DNA of 64,000 bases, from positions 21,528,646 through 21,592,645 of the forward strand of contig CM022670.1 in assembly GCA_012295275.1 (NCBI GenBank), given 5' to 3'. Numbering within the stretch: position 1 is the first letter of the stretch; each line of letters begins with the position of its first letter. The position numbers were made by a program, and so were the translations under genes. This DNA is from Chrysomallon squamiferum (taxonomy: Eukaryota > Mollusca > Gastropoda > Neomphalida > Peltospiridae). This document shows positions 37,586-49,316 of this stretch, in pieces. The notes under the pieces were generated by a model. The model did no database searches. It was not told the DNA's origin and worked only from the letters and a program-made list of their open reading frames with translations.

Positions 37586-38341
37586 CTTACATGCTTTCAC
37601 TCACAAACACTAGGTCTACCGAAGTTGTCTGGATCAGCAACCAGTTTGAGTAAAATCAGTGAGGTGCATAAAACCAGTCGATCTTCCTCCACTCACAGCA
37701 TGGATTCTCTCTTCCTAGGCTCCATGTCTGACTTGGCTCCTAAAGGACTCTTTGACATGGTAAACAATTTAGAATATATTGACTTAGATGGACGTTTTTT
37801 TAATTATTATTATTATTTTTTTTTTTTTTTTATAAATAAAATATATAAATAAAAAAATATAAACTTTAAATGTGGTTTAATTAATATCAAAGGATTTAAA
37901 AAAAATTTTAAACTGAAAAAAAATTTCTTAAATTAAAAGAAGCCAAAAAACAATAAATATATATCAAAATTTAAAAAAAAAAACAGCAAAGAATTAAAAT
38001 AAATATATCAAAATAAAATAAAATAATTCTTTATCTTATTTTGATATGTATTTGTTTTGTCACTAGATTTTAGAGAAAGTACTGAGTGAAATGGAACGTG
38101 TTTGTATAGCTGAACAAGATTTCTGTTTCAAGTTTTTCCACCTCATTGACAAAACATCATCATCTGAGGTAAAGTAACTATAATCTCTAAAACCCAGAGA
38201 TATCAAAATACATGCTATAACTGCACACAGATTTATTTAATTAACTTATGTATATATATATGACTTTAATGTTGGGGTATACCATACATTTGAAAATTTC
38301 TGAATTTTGTCTTTTCAGTTTTTTTCTCTTTCTTGGTGTGT

Positions 38342-38381
<40 letters not shown>

Positions 38382-41335
38382 TTGTTGAGTTTTATTAAAT
38401 AAAACATTTGTTATATAATGATATTTGTGTTTTCCCAGGAGGAGGAGGAGGGGAAGATGAAGTGTGGAAATTACAGGTGCCAGGATCATCAAAAGAGTGA
38501 GTTGTTTGTTCATTCTTTAGATCTAGGTTGGCCATTTTTGTTTTTAACTTTCTTTTCAGAATTGCATTTTTACAGTTATTAATTTGAATTAGAATTATTT
38601 TTTTAATTGTGAATTAGAGTAAGTGTATATTTAATGAAATATGTTAAATGTATGTGTTTCATGGGATGAATGGTGAGTGTTATCATGTATGTTTTTTATT
38701 TGTGTGTATGATTTTGGTAACTGATATGAATTTGGCTCAGTGAATATTAGAAAACATTCTCTGATGTAAACACATGGGACAAAACAAACCTTATTAAGCT
38801 TGTGTTATTCAAAATATTTGATCTAGCATACTTACTGAAAATGTATTCAGCACTGACCATGTTCTTAACTTTCAGTAACTACTTTGTGGAAAATCTGGGT
38901 GAAGGTTTGATGCAGAAGAGATCTACATCGCAGCTGTAAGTTGCTTCTTGTATTGTTTCACAGAGTATTTTCTCTGTAAGTAATGTTAATATAATTACAA
39001 ACCATGTTGACAATGTTAAATAAAACTCTACAAAATTTGTAATAGTGTTTATTGTTAAATTGTGAATTTCACAGATATATTTTATTTTATATAATATATA
39101 TATATATATTTTTTGTGATATAACTATGTAATAAAATTCTTTTTTTCTTACACTTACAGTGAATCTGTTTGAATACATATTGTTCAGTTTACAAACACTA
39201 TGCCTCGGGCATTCAATAAAAAAAAAGAAAGACAAAAGGAAAATTAAATTTGTAACAGACATAAAAATTCATTCTGTTTGACTTGTTACTGAGAATTCAG
39301 AACATAACTTTTTAATTATTTTGATATACATGGTCCTATTATTATATTTATTTTGTTTTGAAAATGCTTATAGTTAACTGACTAAAACTTCACTGAGTTT
39401 TGTTTTTATTTTCAGGAGACTGATCAATGATACAGTTAGGTAAGAAATATGTACAAATATTCTTCTTACTAATTTGATTTGTTACATCACAATCCAGTGT
39501 TAATGTTTTCTATGAAGATATTACACAGGAACAAACACATTACAAAATATCTAATACTGTTAGTGTTAAATGTTTTGTGTGTTCTTTGTTTCAAATTTTA
39601 AGATTGCGTTAGTTGGAGGGCATAGGCATGTTAATTTATATAACTGTAAAATAAATTAATAAAAGAAACTCAGAAGAATAGAGAAAATCTTTAAGATTTT
39701 GTTGTGAGCAAACATATTTACTTATTAACTCAGAATGAAAATTTACATAATGCTAGTAATATAAAAATATAATAATATTTGTATTTCTTTTTCAGGTTAA
39801 TGATGTCAGAACTGTTTCCTACATTAGAGACAGAACTTGATGCTTTTCTTACATTTGCAGACAAACAGGATGGATTGTTAGTACAAAAATAAATAATAAT
39901 ATTTTTTGAACAATAAAAAAAAATGTATGCATATTACTTCCATGTTCAAGATGCAGAAGTTATACTCTAGTCATAAAATTAGTTAACCATGGTCTTCAGT
40001 CTTAGGATTCATTTTTATTTTAAAGAAAAAAAAACTAGATGAATATTTTTCATTTAATTTTACTGTGGACATTTATTTGGTATAAACTCATTTTACATTC
40101 ATTTTGTCTTTGTTTGTAGCTAGATACTTTTCATTGAATGTTCTTAGATGAGAAAAAAAGTCATTTTAAATTACTGATAAGAATATTTATTTTCCTTCAG
40201 ACATTCAAGTGACTTATGAACATTTAAATGAATTTTCCTGGGAACATCTGAGAAGCATGAAACTATTTTATAATATTACCATAAAATGTTGTGTCTCAGT
40301 ATCAGTTAATTTCCAGTATTATTTCATTTCTCAGACATTCGATGTACATGTTGGTGAGAATGAGTCAGCATGTGATCAACACACAGGACATGGGCTCATT
40401 TCTTAGTATGATATTCGGCAACTGTCTCATCAAGGTGAAAAGAAACTTCGACAATCACATTGTAAGTAGGCAGTAGTGGTAATGATCTGGAATATCTTTG
40501 TTTTTATGAAACATACAGATTCTCGTGAAACATACAGATTCATGTGAACCATACAGATTCATATGAAACATACAAATTTCTGTGAAACATACTGATTCTT
40601 GTAAAACATATAGATTTGTGACTTAACTGACAATTTGTTAATTGTAATATAACAGGAAAGGGGTAAGAAAAATGCCATAAAATTACAGAATTTTTTTTAT
40701 CTATCACTGAGGTGTGTTTTATTTGCAGTGTCTCTTTGTTTTGCATACAAATGGCTCAGATGCATTTTGTCACTTTACAAGATACTATATCATTTGTAAT
40801 GAAAATGAAGTATTACAAAGAATGAATAATTTCACAAGTCGTCTCAGTCCATAGTGGTTTTCATTTCTTCAGTAAAGAAATTTGTCTTGAATGACTGAGT
40901 AAATATTTATTTTATTTTATTTTATTTTTTCAATATTATTTTATTTTTTTATTAATTAATTTTTTTTTTTTTTTTATTGAAAAGGAAAAAAGATAAAACT
41001 ATCTAATCCTTGGTCTGTTAGGGATTTGCATTTCAAAATAACATTAGCATTAGCTCAAATTGGTCATCAGAAATAATAAGGTTTTTTTTATTTTTCTTAC
41101 CATCAGAGCCACATTTTGACTAAATATTTCTTGATATTCTTCTGCATTCATCCTATATATTCATGCTCTTTTAAACAGCAAGATCAGATAAAAGGAATTG
41201 AAGAGACAAGAGTGTCAAAGAAATACAGATGTGGAATAATCAGTTTTGTACAAAACTTTGAGGTAATTTTGCATGTTTTGCTTCTAAAATTAAATAAAAT
41301 TAATATATGATCAATGACAGCTAAAATGTCAAATG

Positions 41336-41374
<39 letters not shown>

Positions 41375-42368
41375 GTATCTTTTTTTTTAACAATTTTAAC
41401 AGAACTCATTTAGTTTTTAAAATATAAAATATTGGAATAACTAGATATGGTGCTGCAAACACATTGTCCAAATAACCTTTACTCCATAATGATAAAATAT
41501 AGCTCACCATATGTACCAGTACTTTTTTTTATTATTATTTTTATTTTTATTTTATTTTTTTAAAGGATTTTGCTGATTTTGCTGAGAACATTTTCAAAGG
41601 ATCTGATCGCCATGCTGATTTGGACAAAGCGTATGCGAAACTTGTCCACGTCATCTTTGAACAGATAAACCGTGTGGCTGAGGAACACTTGAAAACACCC
41701 AGAGAAGTCATCATGATGGGTGAGCACATTTTTATAACATAAATAACATAGACAATGTTACATGATGATGGGTGAGCACATTTTTATAAAATATGTAACA
41801 TAGACAATGTTACATGATGATGGGTGAGCACATTTTTATAAAATATGTAACATAGACAATGTTACATGATGATGGGTGAGTATATTGTTATTATTTTATC
41901 AAATAAATAATATAGATGGTGTAATGTGATGGGTCTGTATATTTTTTTTATTAAATAAAATAAATAATTTGGACAGTATCATGTTAGGGTGAGTACATAG
42001 TTATTATTTTAAATAAATAACATAGACAGTGTTGCATAATGGGTGGGTACATTTTTATTAATAAATAAAATAACTAATACAGACAGTGCAACATGAAGGG
42101 TAGGTAAATTTATGTTATTTTGTAAAATAAATAGTATACAGACAGTAAGAAATGTACACTGCATGATGATTCAGTACTCCTTGTAAAATCATCCAAAATA
42201 CTTTAAATTATGCAGTTATTATTGGAATTTTAGTTAAGATGTAATGAATATAATTTTGAAACATTTCTTTTCTTGTTTTTCCTCAGAAAACTACCACAGA
42301 ATGTTTTGTAAGTATATATACATTTAAGTATCTCTCTCTCTCTGTCTGTCTATCTATCTATCTATCTA

Positions 42369-42448
<80 letters not shown>

Positions 42449-44757
42449 GGGAATAACTGATTACTTGTCTTAACACACCAGCTTTATCCTGCTAAGATAA
42501 GAAAACACATTTGCAGCAAGGTCTATGCCGAGCTGCAATTATCTTTGACCTGTGCAAGTTAAAGCTGGTCTCTTAAGAAGGTAACCAGTTATTTCTTTTA
42601 TCCTGCAATCCTAAATAATTAAAAAAGTAAAGGGAAGTTAGCTGTTTTATTTCTCCAAGTCTCTGATCTTGAGAATACTAGATTCACAAATTGATCTTGT
42701 TGTTTTTTTTTCAAAATGGTCTTTTAAAGACCAGTAATCTTTGTTTTTAACAAAATTTTAAAAGTCTTCTTAAATAATAGATTCACAATTGATCTTTTTA
42801 TACATTTTCTTAAAGGAAAATTTTTTTTTCAAATGGTCTTTAAAGACCAGTAATCTTTGTTTTTATGTAAATTTTAAAAGTCTCTGATCTTGAGAATTTT
42901 AAAAAATGTTTGTTGCTATACATCAAAACAAAATAGTTCTTAAAAAATATTTTTTCAAATAATCCAAATTTTGTTGGTTTGTTTTTAAAATGTTCATTGT
43001 TATGAAAAAGTATTTTAAATAATCAACTTTGTTGTTTTGTTCAGCCATTTTGTCCCGTTTGAAAATTGCTAGTCTTGATGCTGAGAAAAAGGAGGCCAAA
43101 CATTTGTACACTGAAAACTTGCATGAGTATACAACTGGTTTACTTGGTCGACCATTAGAGAAACTTCATGTAAGTATTGTGTAGCTGTTATTCTAGGAAG
43201 TATGAAATCAATAATTCACCTGGAATAAGCTCATATTTATAAATAAACTCAGTTTTTCAAGTATACTTCAAGTGATTATAGCATTACTTATTTTATTTGT
43301 TAAGTTTTTATTTTTTTATATCTCCTAATGATTATACAGGGTTTTTTTTTCTTAGACTGATTCTTTGATAATAATAAAGTCCATGTAGATTTATGCAGAC
43401 AGCCATTTTTATTTATTTTGATGACATTATGGCTATATAAAACACATATAAACACATAATCCTAGCTCCAAATATTTCAGAAAAATAAAAAAAATTGCTT
43501 TTGATCCTGTGACTAATCATTAAGCTACAGCTTGAATGCTAAACTGAATCTGAGTAGTCGAAATGTGTTAACTTGATGATAATTAAAAGGCTTAATTCAG
43601 GCTTCTTTTGTTCCCTTTAGTTTAGTTTTAGATTAAATTGGGTTAATTTTATTTCTGGTTACAGATATTTTTTGAAGGGGTTGAAGCACAGATGGCTAAA
43701 GGTGTGAAAGCTGAGGAGGTTGGTTTTCAGCTGGCTTTCAGTAAACAGGAGTTGAGAAAAGTTATCAAGGAATACCCAGCAAAAGAGGTGAGCTCTAGCA
43801 AGAAATATGTACTGTTAGAATTGCTAAATAATAATAATGATGATGATAATGATGATAATAATATATATGTATACATATATATATATACACACGCACATCC
43901 ATCTATATAGTTTATTTTTGCCATTTATTTCAATGATATGTACAATTCACTTCTGTGCCATTGATTTAGTAATGGTCAAGTCTATTTATTCTATTTTCAG
44001 ATTAAGAAGATATTGGAGCACATGTACAAAAAGGTGGAGAAACAACTGTGTGAGGAAGAAAATCTGCTTCAGGTTAGTAGATGATATTTCTGTCAGAGCA
44101 AATGGTATATGAATAATTTATTATACGTTACTATTTCTCCTCCAAAATGATTGTTTTTAATTTTATGTGATCAAAAAAGTGTGCTGATGATAAAATACTA
44201 TAACTGTTATAAACAGTAACCAGCAGTTTTAGTTTTTTTTTCTTTTTTTGGGAGTGAAAACTGAGAGTAGATTTAAAATGATTGCAATTGATTTTATTAA
44301 TGATTGCCACTAAAGTCAATAATATTTTTAAATTACTAAAGCTAGATGTAAGCTGATACTTTTAATAAAAAGGTTAATAACTTAAAATCTATTGTTTGCC
44401 CAGAGCTGAATGTATATTCATGTACATGTCATCTAACAAGGAAACGACTTCTACACAAACCTAAATAATAAATTTTGAAAAAATCAATAAATAAAAAAAT
44501 CAAAAATAAAAAAAAAAAAAAATAACAATAAAAAATAAAAAAAAGTAAGAATTTAAAAATTAAACAGTCTTATCAGTGAATGAAAGATCTGTTTTTACTT
44601 CCAGGTTGTGTGGCATGACATGCAGGATGAATTCACGAAACAGTACAATTTTTACAATGACCTCATCAAACAGTGTTATGCAGATTCACAGATAGCACTT
44701 GAGTTCACCATACACGACCTGCTCCAGTTCTTTTCAGACATCGCTCAGTCTCACTAA
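31426..44757 (+). CDS. EXOC1: Exocyst complex component 1 (Sec3)
   Basis: Sec3 is a subunit of the octameric exocyst, which tethers secretory vesicles to the plasma membrane before fusion. Exons: 31426-31549, 32062-32195, 32706-32801, 33040-33103, 33772-33965, 34191-34316, 34556-34657, 35059-35191, 35718-35827, 36411-36560, 37221-37344, 37614-37759, 38067-38168, 38439-38476, 38876-38935, 39416-39439, 39796-39876, 40335-40461, 41179-41262, 41566-41719, 42287-42307, 43045-43169, 43665-43787, 44001-44072, 44605-44757. They total 889 codons, so 888 residues, close to the human 894. Residues 1-120 ([29 protein letters not shown]) match the PIP2-binding PH-like domain, 150-270 the coiled coil, and the rest the Sec3 C-terminal rods. 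Signature blocks include [65 protein letters not shown] and a terminal IAQSH. All borders are GT-AG. Exons of 24 and 21 bases are present. The gene looks intact. Confidence 0.97.
32431..32523. repeat. TG / TGTCTG compound microsatellite in EXOC1 intron 2
   Basis: TG units interspersed with TGTCTG units over about 90 bp, 180 bp upstream of exon 3. Confidence 0.96.
35200..35450. repeat. Imperfect trinucleotide (ACC/ACT/ATT) tract in EXOC1 intron 8
   Basis: A long pyrimidine/A-rich trinucleotide tract beginning within 20 bases of the exon 8 donor. The open frames through it are Thr-, Pro- or Tyr-rich artefacts of the repeat. Confidence 0.85.
35844..36165 (+). repeat. Minisatellite of about 32-33 bp in EXOC1 intron 9
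   Basis: Unit TTTATACACTAAGTATGATA plus TTGTTCTGTGTG, at least nine copies starting 17 bases after the exon 9 donor. TATACAC recurs at 35851, 35884, 35916, 35949, 35981, 36014, 36046, 36079 and 36112. From the third unit, GTGTGTTTA and GTCTATTTA variants tend to alternate, giving a 65-bp higher-order unit. Confidence 0.92.
36638..36674. repeat. (TG)n microsatellite in EXOC1 intron 10
   Basis: About 18 TG units. Confidence 0.96.
37490..37590. repeat. (TTTA)n microsatellite in EXOC1 intron 11
   Basis: TTTA units ending about 30 bases before the exon 12 acceptor. Confidence 0.94.
38347..38378. repeat. (TG)n microsatellite in EXOC1 intron 13
   Basis: About 16 TG units, 60 bases upstream of exon 14. 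Confidence 0.95.
40508..40617 (+). repeat. 19-bp minisatellite in EXOC1 intron 18
   Basis: Six imperfect copies of a 19-bp unit GAAACATACAGATTCATGT. Confidence 0.88.
41330..41374. repeat. (AT)n microsatellite in EXOC1 intron 19
   Basis: AT units with GTAT interruptions. Confidence 0.94.
41711..42115 (+). repeat. 52-bp minisatellite seeded by the EXOC1 exon 20 splice donor
   Basis: The unit includes ATGATGG, GTGAGCACATTTTTATAA and ACATAGACAATGTTAC. The first copy overlaps the last bases of exon 20 and its donor (GTGAGC at 41720). Near-identical donors recur at 41772, 41824 and 41876, exactly 52 bp apart, then three or four more diverged copies follow (near 41930, 41988, 42043 and 42100). Confidence 0.93.
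42333..42449. repeat. Compound CT / TATC microsatellite in EXOC1 intron 21
   Basis: CT units interleaved with TATC and CTGT units, beginning 25 bases after the 21-base exon 21. Confidence 0.96.
42655..42900 (+). repeat. Tandem duplication of about 125-200 bp in EXOC1 intron 21
   Basis: The order TTTCAAAATGGTC, TTTAAAGACCAGTAATCTTTG, TTTTAAAAGTC and AGATTCACAA-TTGATCTT appears twice with moderate divergence, and AGTCTCTGATCTTGAGAAT flanks both ends. Confidence 0.85.
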
Positions 44758-44999
44758 CCATTTCTTCTTTCCTTCAGTCTTAACTTCAGACTTAAAAGCT
44801 ATAATTAAAATATGTTATTTAAACTGAAATGTGGGAACAAAAGAAATTTAATTAAAGCAAATATTCAGTTTGCTTTTTAAAAAAAAATTTCAGTATGAAA
44901 CAGTTTTTACAAAATGCAGGAAGAAACCATTTCTTAGAAAGTAATAATTGTGTAAATATTTTTCTTAATCATACACTGACTTGAGATGCCCTGTATTTA

Positions 45000-45038
<39 letters not shown>

Positions 45039-46714
45039 TAAAACTTTTCTCGTACTTTTTTGGGGGGGCGTGTAGCTGGCAAATACAATTTAAAAATTGC
45101 AGTTTCATTCACCTTCAGTCATTTTTATTTAGTTTTATCACTCATATTATAATGGAATTCATTTTAATTTTATTATATAACTCATGTTTTATAAATCATT
45201 TGCTGAAGCTGTTTTGAAAATATTTGTTTCATATATAATTTTTAAAGAATGATAATTAGCATCGCTTTTGTGTGTTTAGTAGTAATATTAATTACTGTGT
45301 TATTTACACATTGAGTAAAATTATGATGTCTGTTAATTAGCAACACAGTATTTTGTTTATTAACCTTCCCACGAAAATGAAAAACACTAGATTATCTTCC
45401 TGTATGGTATGTTGAAGAGTGTTTGATTTTGAATTATAAATATTATATTAGTTCATGCTAATCCACAAAACATGTCACCCTTTCTTTTTTTTGACAGTAG
45501 TTTTCGACTCATCTGTATTTAATCTATCATGTTGACAGTCAGTTTTGTCAGTTGTTGGGTACTTTTAACAAATCTTCAGTGTTTCACAATGCATCTTTAC
45601 CATTTAACATTTGAAATGTTTCTGAGGACGAATTTGATTGCTCCAGATGTGAATAATAGTCTGAAAGCAGTTTAAACAAAGCAATGACATATAGTATATA
45701 GATCTGTAAATTAATATTATTAAAGTTGTACTTGTTAAATCTGAGTTATCTAAAAGATGGTTATAAATGAATTTCAGTTTAAGCACAACTTACGATTATT
45801 TGATACGGAGGTGAACTTGTGTTTGGTAAAAAAGAAAATCTCTCAATTTGTAAATAGTCTGCTATTACTGTATATTACTGAGTTATTATTTAATACCTTT
45901 TTAAAGTTGTTATGTTAATGATTGAATTGCTGATATGTGTAAAGTGCAATATATGATGTTAAGGAATTGTATAAATATTTATTAAATAAAAATATGAAAT
46001 GAATGGCAAAATGTTTTTCATCTTCTAAATCATCACTTTATCATATATTGACTCAGTATTTCTCAATCCACTTATGAAACGTAAAAACTGTAATAAATAC
46101 AATTAACTATTCTTCATTAGTTAACATTTTATTGAAACCACTACTGAATTTGTATAAAATTCATGGTCCCTATCTTTTTATTCATTTAAACAAATTCTTT
46201 CTTAACTGTTTTGTGATATTTTTTCAAGCATTCATTATGTCTAAACTATCAGTAAAAACTGAAACCCATATTTTTTCTTTTACTGACTTATAAAATGAAT
46301 CATTGACAAATTAATTTAGATGTTTGACATACATTTATTTCATTAAATAAAAATAAACTATGTTGAAATTTGTATATTTCAGACAGCCAACTGCCAGCAT
46401 TAATGAGATATTAAACTATATCAGATTTAATTTACACAAATTCTTATCATAAGGCTAAACTACCAGTAGCACTTGTTACAAATATACACACGAGTGTTAA
46501 ATTAATAAAACTGTTTTAATGTTCACATATAATGTTTTCAACAAAACAGTTCTGCAGTAAGTCCTGTCAAATAATTTTCAGGTGGTTTGTCCTTATGTTT
46601 ATACAATCTTTTTACTGCCATTCACAAATTTTGTAAAAAACCATCAAATCCTGACACACATTATTGTTTTCCCATGTTTTTGCTTGAAAAAAATGTATTC
46701 CTAACAAGTTCTGT
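44758..46714. other. EXOC1 3' flank and spacer to convergent NDUFB7
   Basis: No further gene recognised. It should hold the EXOC1 and NDUFB7 3' untranslated regions, which converge here. It includes an AT tract (45006-45034) and a poly-G/T patch (45058-45070), otherwise plain AT-rich sequence. Confidence 0.6.
45985..45990 (+). terminator. Candidate poly(A) signal for EXOC1
   Basis: AATAAA about 1.2 kb after the EXOC1 stop, the first plus-strand copy I found there. It would give a 3' untranslated region of usual length. No transcript evidence is available. Confidence 0.45.
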
Positions 46715-47095
46715 CTAATTTACAAGTTCTTCTCGGTTCCTAATTTCGTTAATCTTTTTTGCTCTTTCTTTAAGTCGCTTTTCTCTTTCGTATTCCTTCA
46801 TTCGCAAGACGTAGTCTTCATACTCGCACGCATCGTATTCATGCATTTCATGAGCGCAGGCTTTCATGTGCAGTAAGTTCTTCTGTCGACATTTCAAATA
46901 GTTAAGGTAATGGTCCACACAATAATCTCTCTTTTCTAGAGGAATTCCCATTTCTTGTAACTCTTCTCTCGTAACCTGCACAGATCTTTCTTTGCGACCA
47001 GAAGGAAAACCCAATAATGGATCAAAAGTTGGCGGTTCGGTAAATTTAGGCGCCGTATCAGGATGCGTGACGTATGCATACATCATGTTACCCAT
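46715..47095 (-). CDS. NDUFB7: NADH:ubiquinone oxidoreductase subunit B7
   Basis: An accessory subunit of mitochondrial complex I, on the intermembrane-space side of the membrane arm. It has 126 residues in one exon, near the family length (human 137). It begins MGNMM; family members start MG and are N-myristoylated. It carries the twin CX9C (CHCH) motif: CVDHYLNYLKC and CAHEMHEYDAC, each with nine residues between cysteines, the mark of Mia40-imported proteins. The following EDYVLRMKEYEREKRL closely matches the conserved YVMRMKEFERERRL block of the family. The tail is charged and helical. It is divergent from the collagen-like gene, with an ETS-type motif about 80 bp upstream of the ATG. The lack of introns is unremarkable for so short a gene, and no frame damage suggests a retrocopy. 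Confidence 0.96.
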   Translation of the reverse strand: MGNMMYAYVTHPDTAPKFTEPPTFDPLLGFPSGRKERSVQVTREELQEMGIPLEKRDYCVDHYLNYLKCRQKNLLHMKACAHEMHEYDACEYEDYVLRMKEYEREKRLKERAKKINEIRNREELVN

Positions 47096-47176
47096 TGCTG
47101 AAGGCTGTACGTCAACACAAAATCTCGAATAATAAAAGATCCTTGTAGATTTTCAATGTCAGAGCACATCCAGAAT

Positions 47177-47185
47177 CACTTCCGG
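47177..47185 (-). promoter_or_regulatory. ETS/GABP-type site upstream of NDUFB7
   Basis: CACTTCCGG on plus, CCGGAAGTG on minus: a full ETS consensus 82 bp upstream of the NDUFB7 start. GABP (NRF-2) sites of this form are common in promoters of nuclear respiratory-chain genes in animals. Function here is inferred. Confidence 0.5.
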
Positions 47186-47317
47186 TGTAGCCTACGTCTT
47201 CCGCTAATGTATTTTCCACCTTAATCTTCTTGAGGTCAGTGTTTCAGTATGTAAACTATTAATGTATATATCGAGTTCAAAAAGCTAATAAATATTAAAA
47301 CAAAACGAATAATTAGA

Positions 47318-47357
<40 letters not shown>

Positions 47358-47433
47358 AAAATGAGACTGACAGTTAACGAAAACGTTTACATAAAATAAC
47401 AATAATGATGATGATAAAGAAGATGATAAACCT

Positions 47434-47437
<4 letters not shown>

Positions 47438-47514
<77 letters not shown>
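47438..47514. repeat. (CT)n microsatellite
   Basis: About 38 CT units in the spacer upstream of the collagen-like gene. Confidence 0.97.
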
Positions 47515-47516
<2 letters not shown>

Positions 47517-47694
47517 CCATACACACATACAACTTTCATATTAATTATAATTACAAAACCTACTACTGCTATCACCACAATTGCTACTACTGCTGCTACT
47601 TCTGCTGCTTCTATTACTACAACTATTCAGTCATACGTAAAATTATACGTAATATTTAAAGAGTATTGATACCACTTGGCAAAACGAAGATAAG

Positions 47695-49238
47695 ATGTTA
47701 TCAGAAGTATTTCGGAAGTGCAGTAATTCTGTTATCTGTTATCGTGACCTAATAAATTTCACAAAACCCGAAAACATGGTAAAACTGACTGAGAACAATT
47801 CTAACGAATCGCAAACAGAACCCAGATATAAACCCATTTTTTATTTGGGATTACTTGTCCTTTTTCAAAGTGCCGTTTTTGTGCCTGTGACAATATGGCA
47901 GAAGAATTCTATGGAATATTATGTGGAAAAAATAGAGTCACATAAAGAGTTGTCTCGCACTTTGGAAGTTTTGTGCGTAGAAAGACAAACGTCAGGTAAA
48001 CCACATGTGAGTAGACTTTCTATTTATTTATTTATTTATTTATTTATATTATTATGTAGGCAGAATACATTTAAAATTTATTCATATACTAATATTTATT
48101 TGTGTGTCTATATATGTGTATGTGTGTGTGTATATATACACACACACACACGATTGTAGATGGTTATATTAATACAAACATTCAAACTGTCTGTCTGTCT
48201 GGCTGTCTGTCTATCTATTTGTCTGTCTGTCTACTTACCTACCTACCTGCCTGTATGTATGTCAGCCTGTCAGTCTGTCAGTCTGTCTATCTATCTGTAT
48301 ATCTATTTCATTTACAGGGTTACGAGAGCCCAAGACATTATGGACATCATCACCATGGCAAACGAAATTCACGGAGTGCAGTTGATATTCTGAGAGAGAT
48401 TTTGTTGCAACAGGCATGGACGTGTAGATGTTTATAAATGCAGCTGGCATATTATTTAAAGAAGATAGTTTACACCAGGAGGATGACTAAAACAACAACA
48501 ACAAAAAATTATATTATACGTACAATTAAAAACTGAAATAACACCAGTATAAACAAACAAATATCTAATAAAACAACAACAAAGATAATAATAACAATAG
48601 CAGCAATAGCAGCATATACAGTAACAGCAACAGCTACCACAACAACAATACTCGTACATGTAATAATAATAAAGTCAAACGAAAGAATATGTACAGTATA
48701 TTTAAATATAACTTTTTGAAAAGTACGTTTATAATGCGAACATTAACAGACTCTAAAGACATTGCGCACACATTTACCACAAATAAAATAAGACAATTAA
48801 TAGGCCATTTAGAAAACATGAACACTGACATTTGTCTAATTTTCTTGTGTACTCGTGATATTTTCAGGTGTTTTTTTTTTCTGATTTATTATTGTACGAT
48901 CATACTTTATTGTTGCAAAGGTAATGTAAACAGCAGCGACAAACAACAACAAAGCACACAAAACACACATACACTTAAAAAAACAAAACAAAACAACAAC
49001 AACAGAAAATTAAGGTTAGAACCAAGTTTGGTTTAGAATTAGTCAAGGGTTAGATGTAGAGTTAGGCAGGGTAGGACCAACGAGAGTTTATTTTAGTGTT
49101 ATTTGGTTAATCGAAAATCTTAGGTATTTCTGCTATTTCACCTTCTTATTAACAGGAAAAGGTCATGGAACAAATTTGCATTCGAAGAGCTGATTTGTGT
49201 CAACCCGGTAAGAGGAGTTAATTAATTCCAATTAATAT

Positions 49239-49316
<78 letters not shown>

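Larger units (their letters stand above)
47096..47694. other. Divergent spacer NDUFB7 / collagen-like gene
   Basis: It contains the ETS-type motif at 47177-47185, a poly-A run (47320-47355) and a CT microsatellite (47438-47514). Promoters for both genes should lie here. Confidence 0.6.

Noticed and set aside
40209-40406. Upstream alternative acceptor at 40201 for EXOC1 exon 18
   Set aside because: It also reads ACATTC, but the frame after it does not give the conserved [12 protein letters not shown] block; the 40335 acceptor does.
46715-47095. NDUFB7 as a processed retrocopy
   Set aside because: The frame and both CX9C motifs are intact, no poly-A tail or target duplication is evident, and an ETS-type promoter motif is present upstream.
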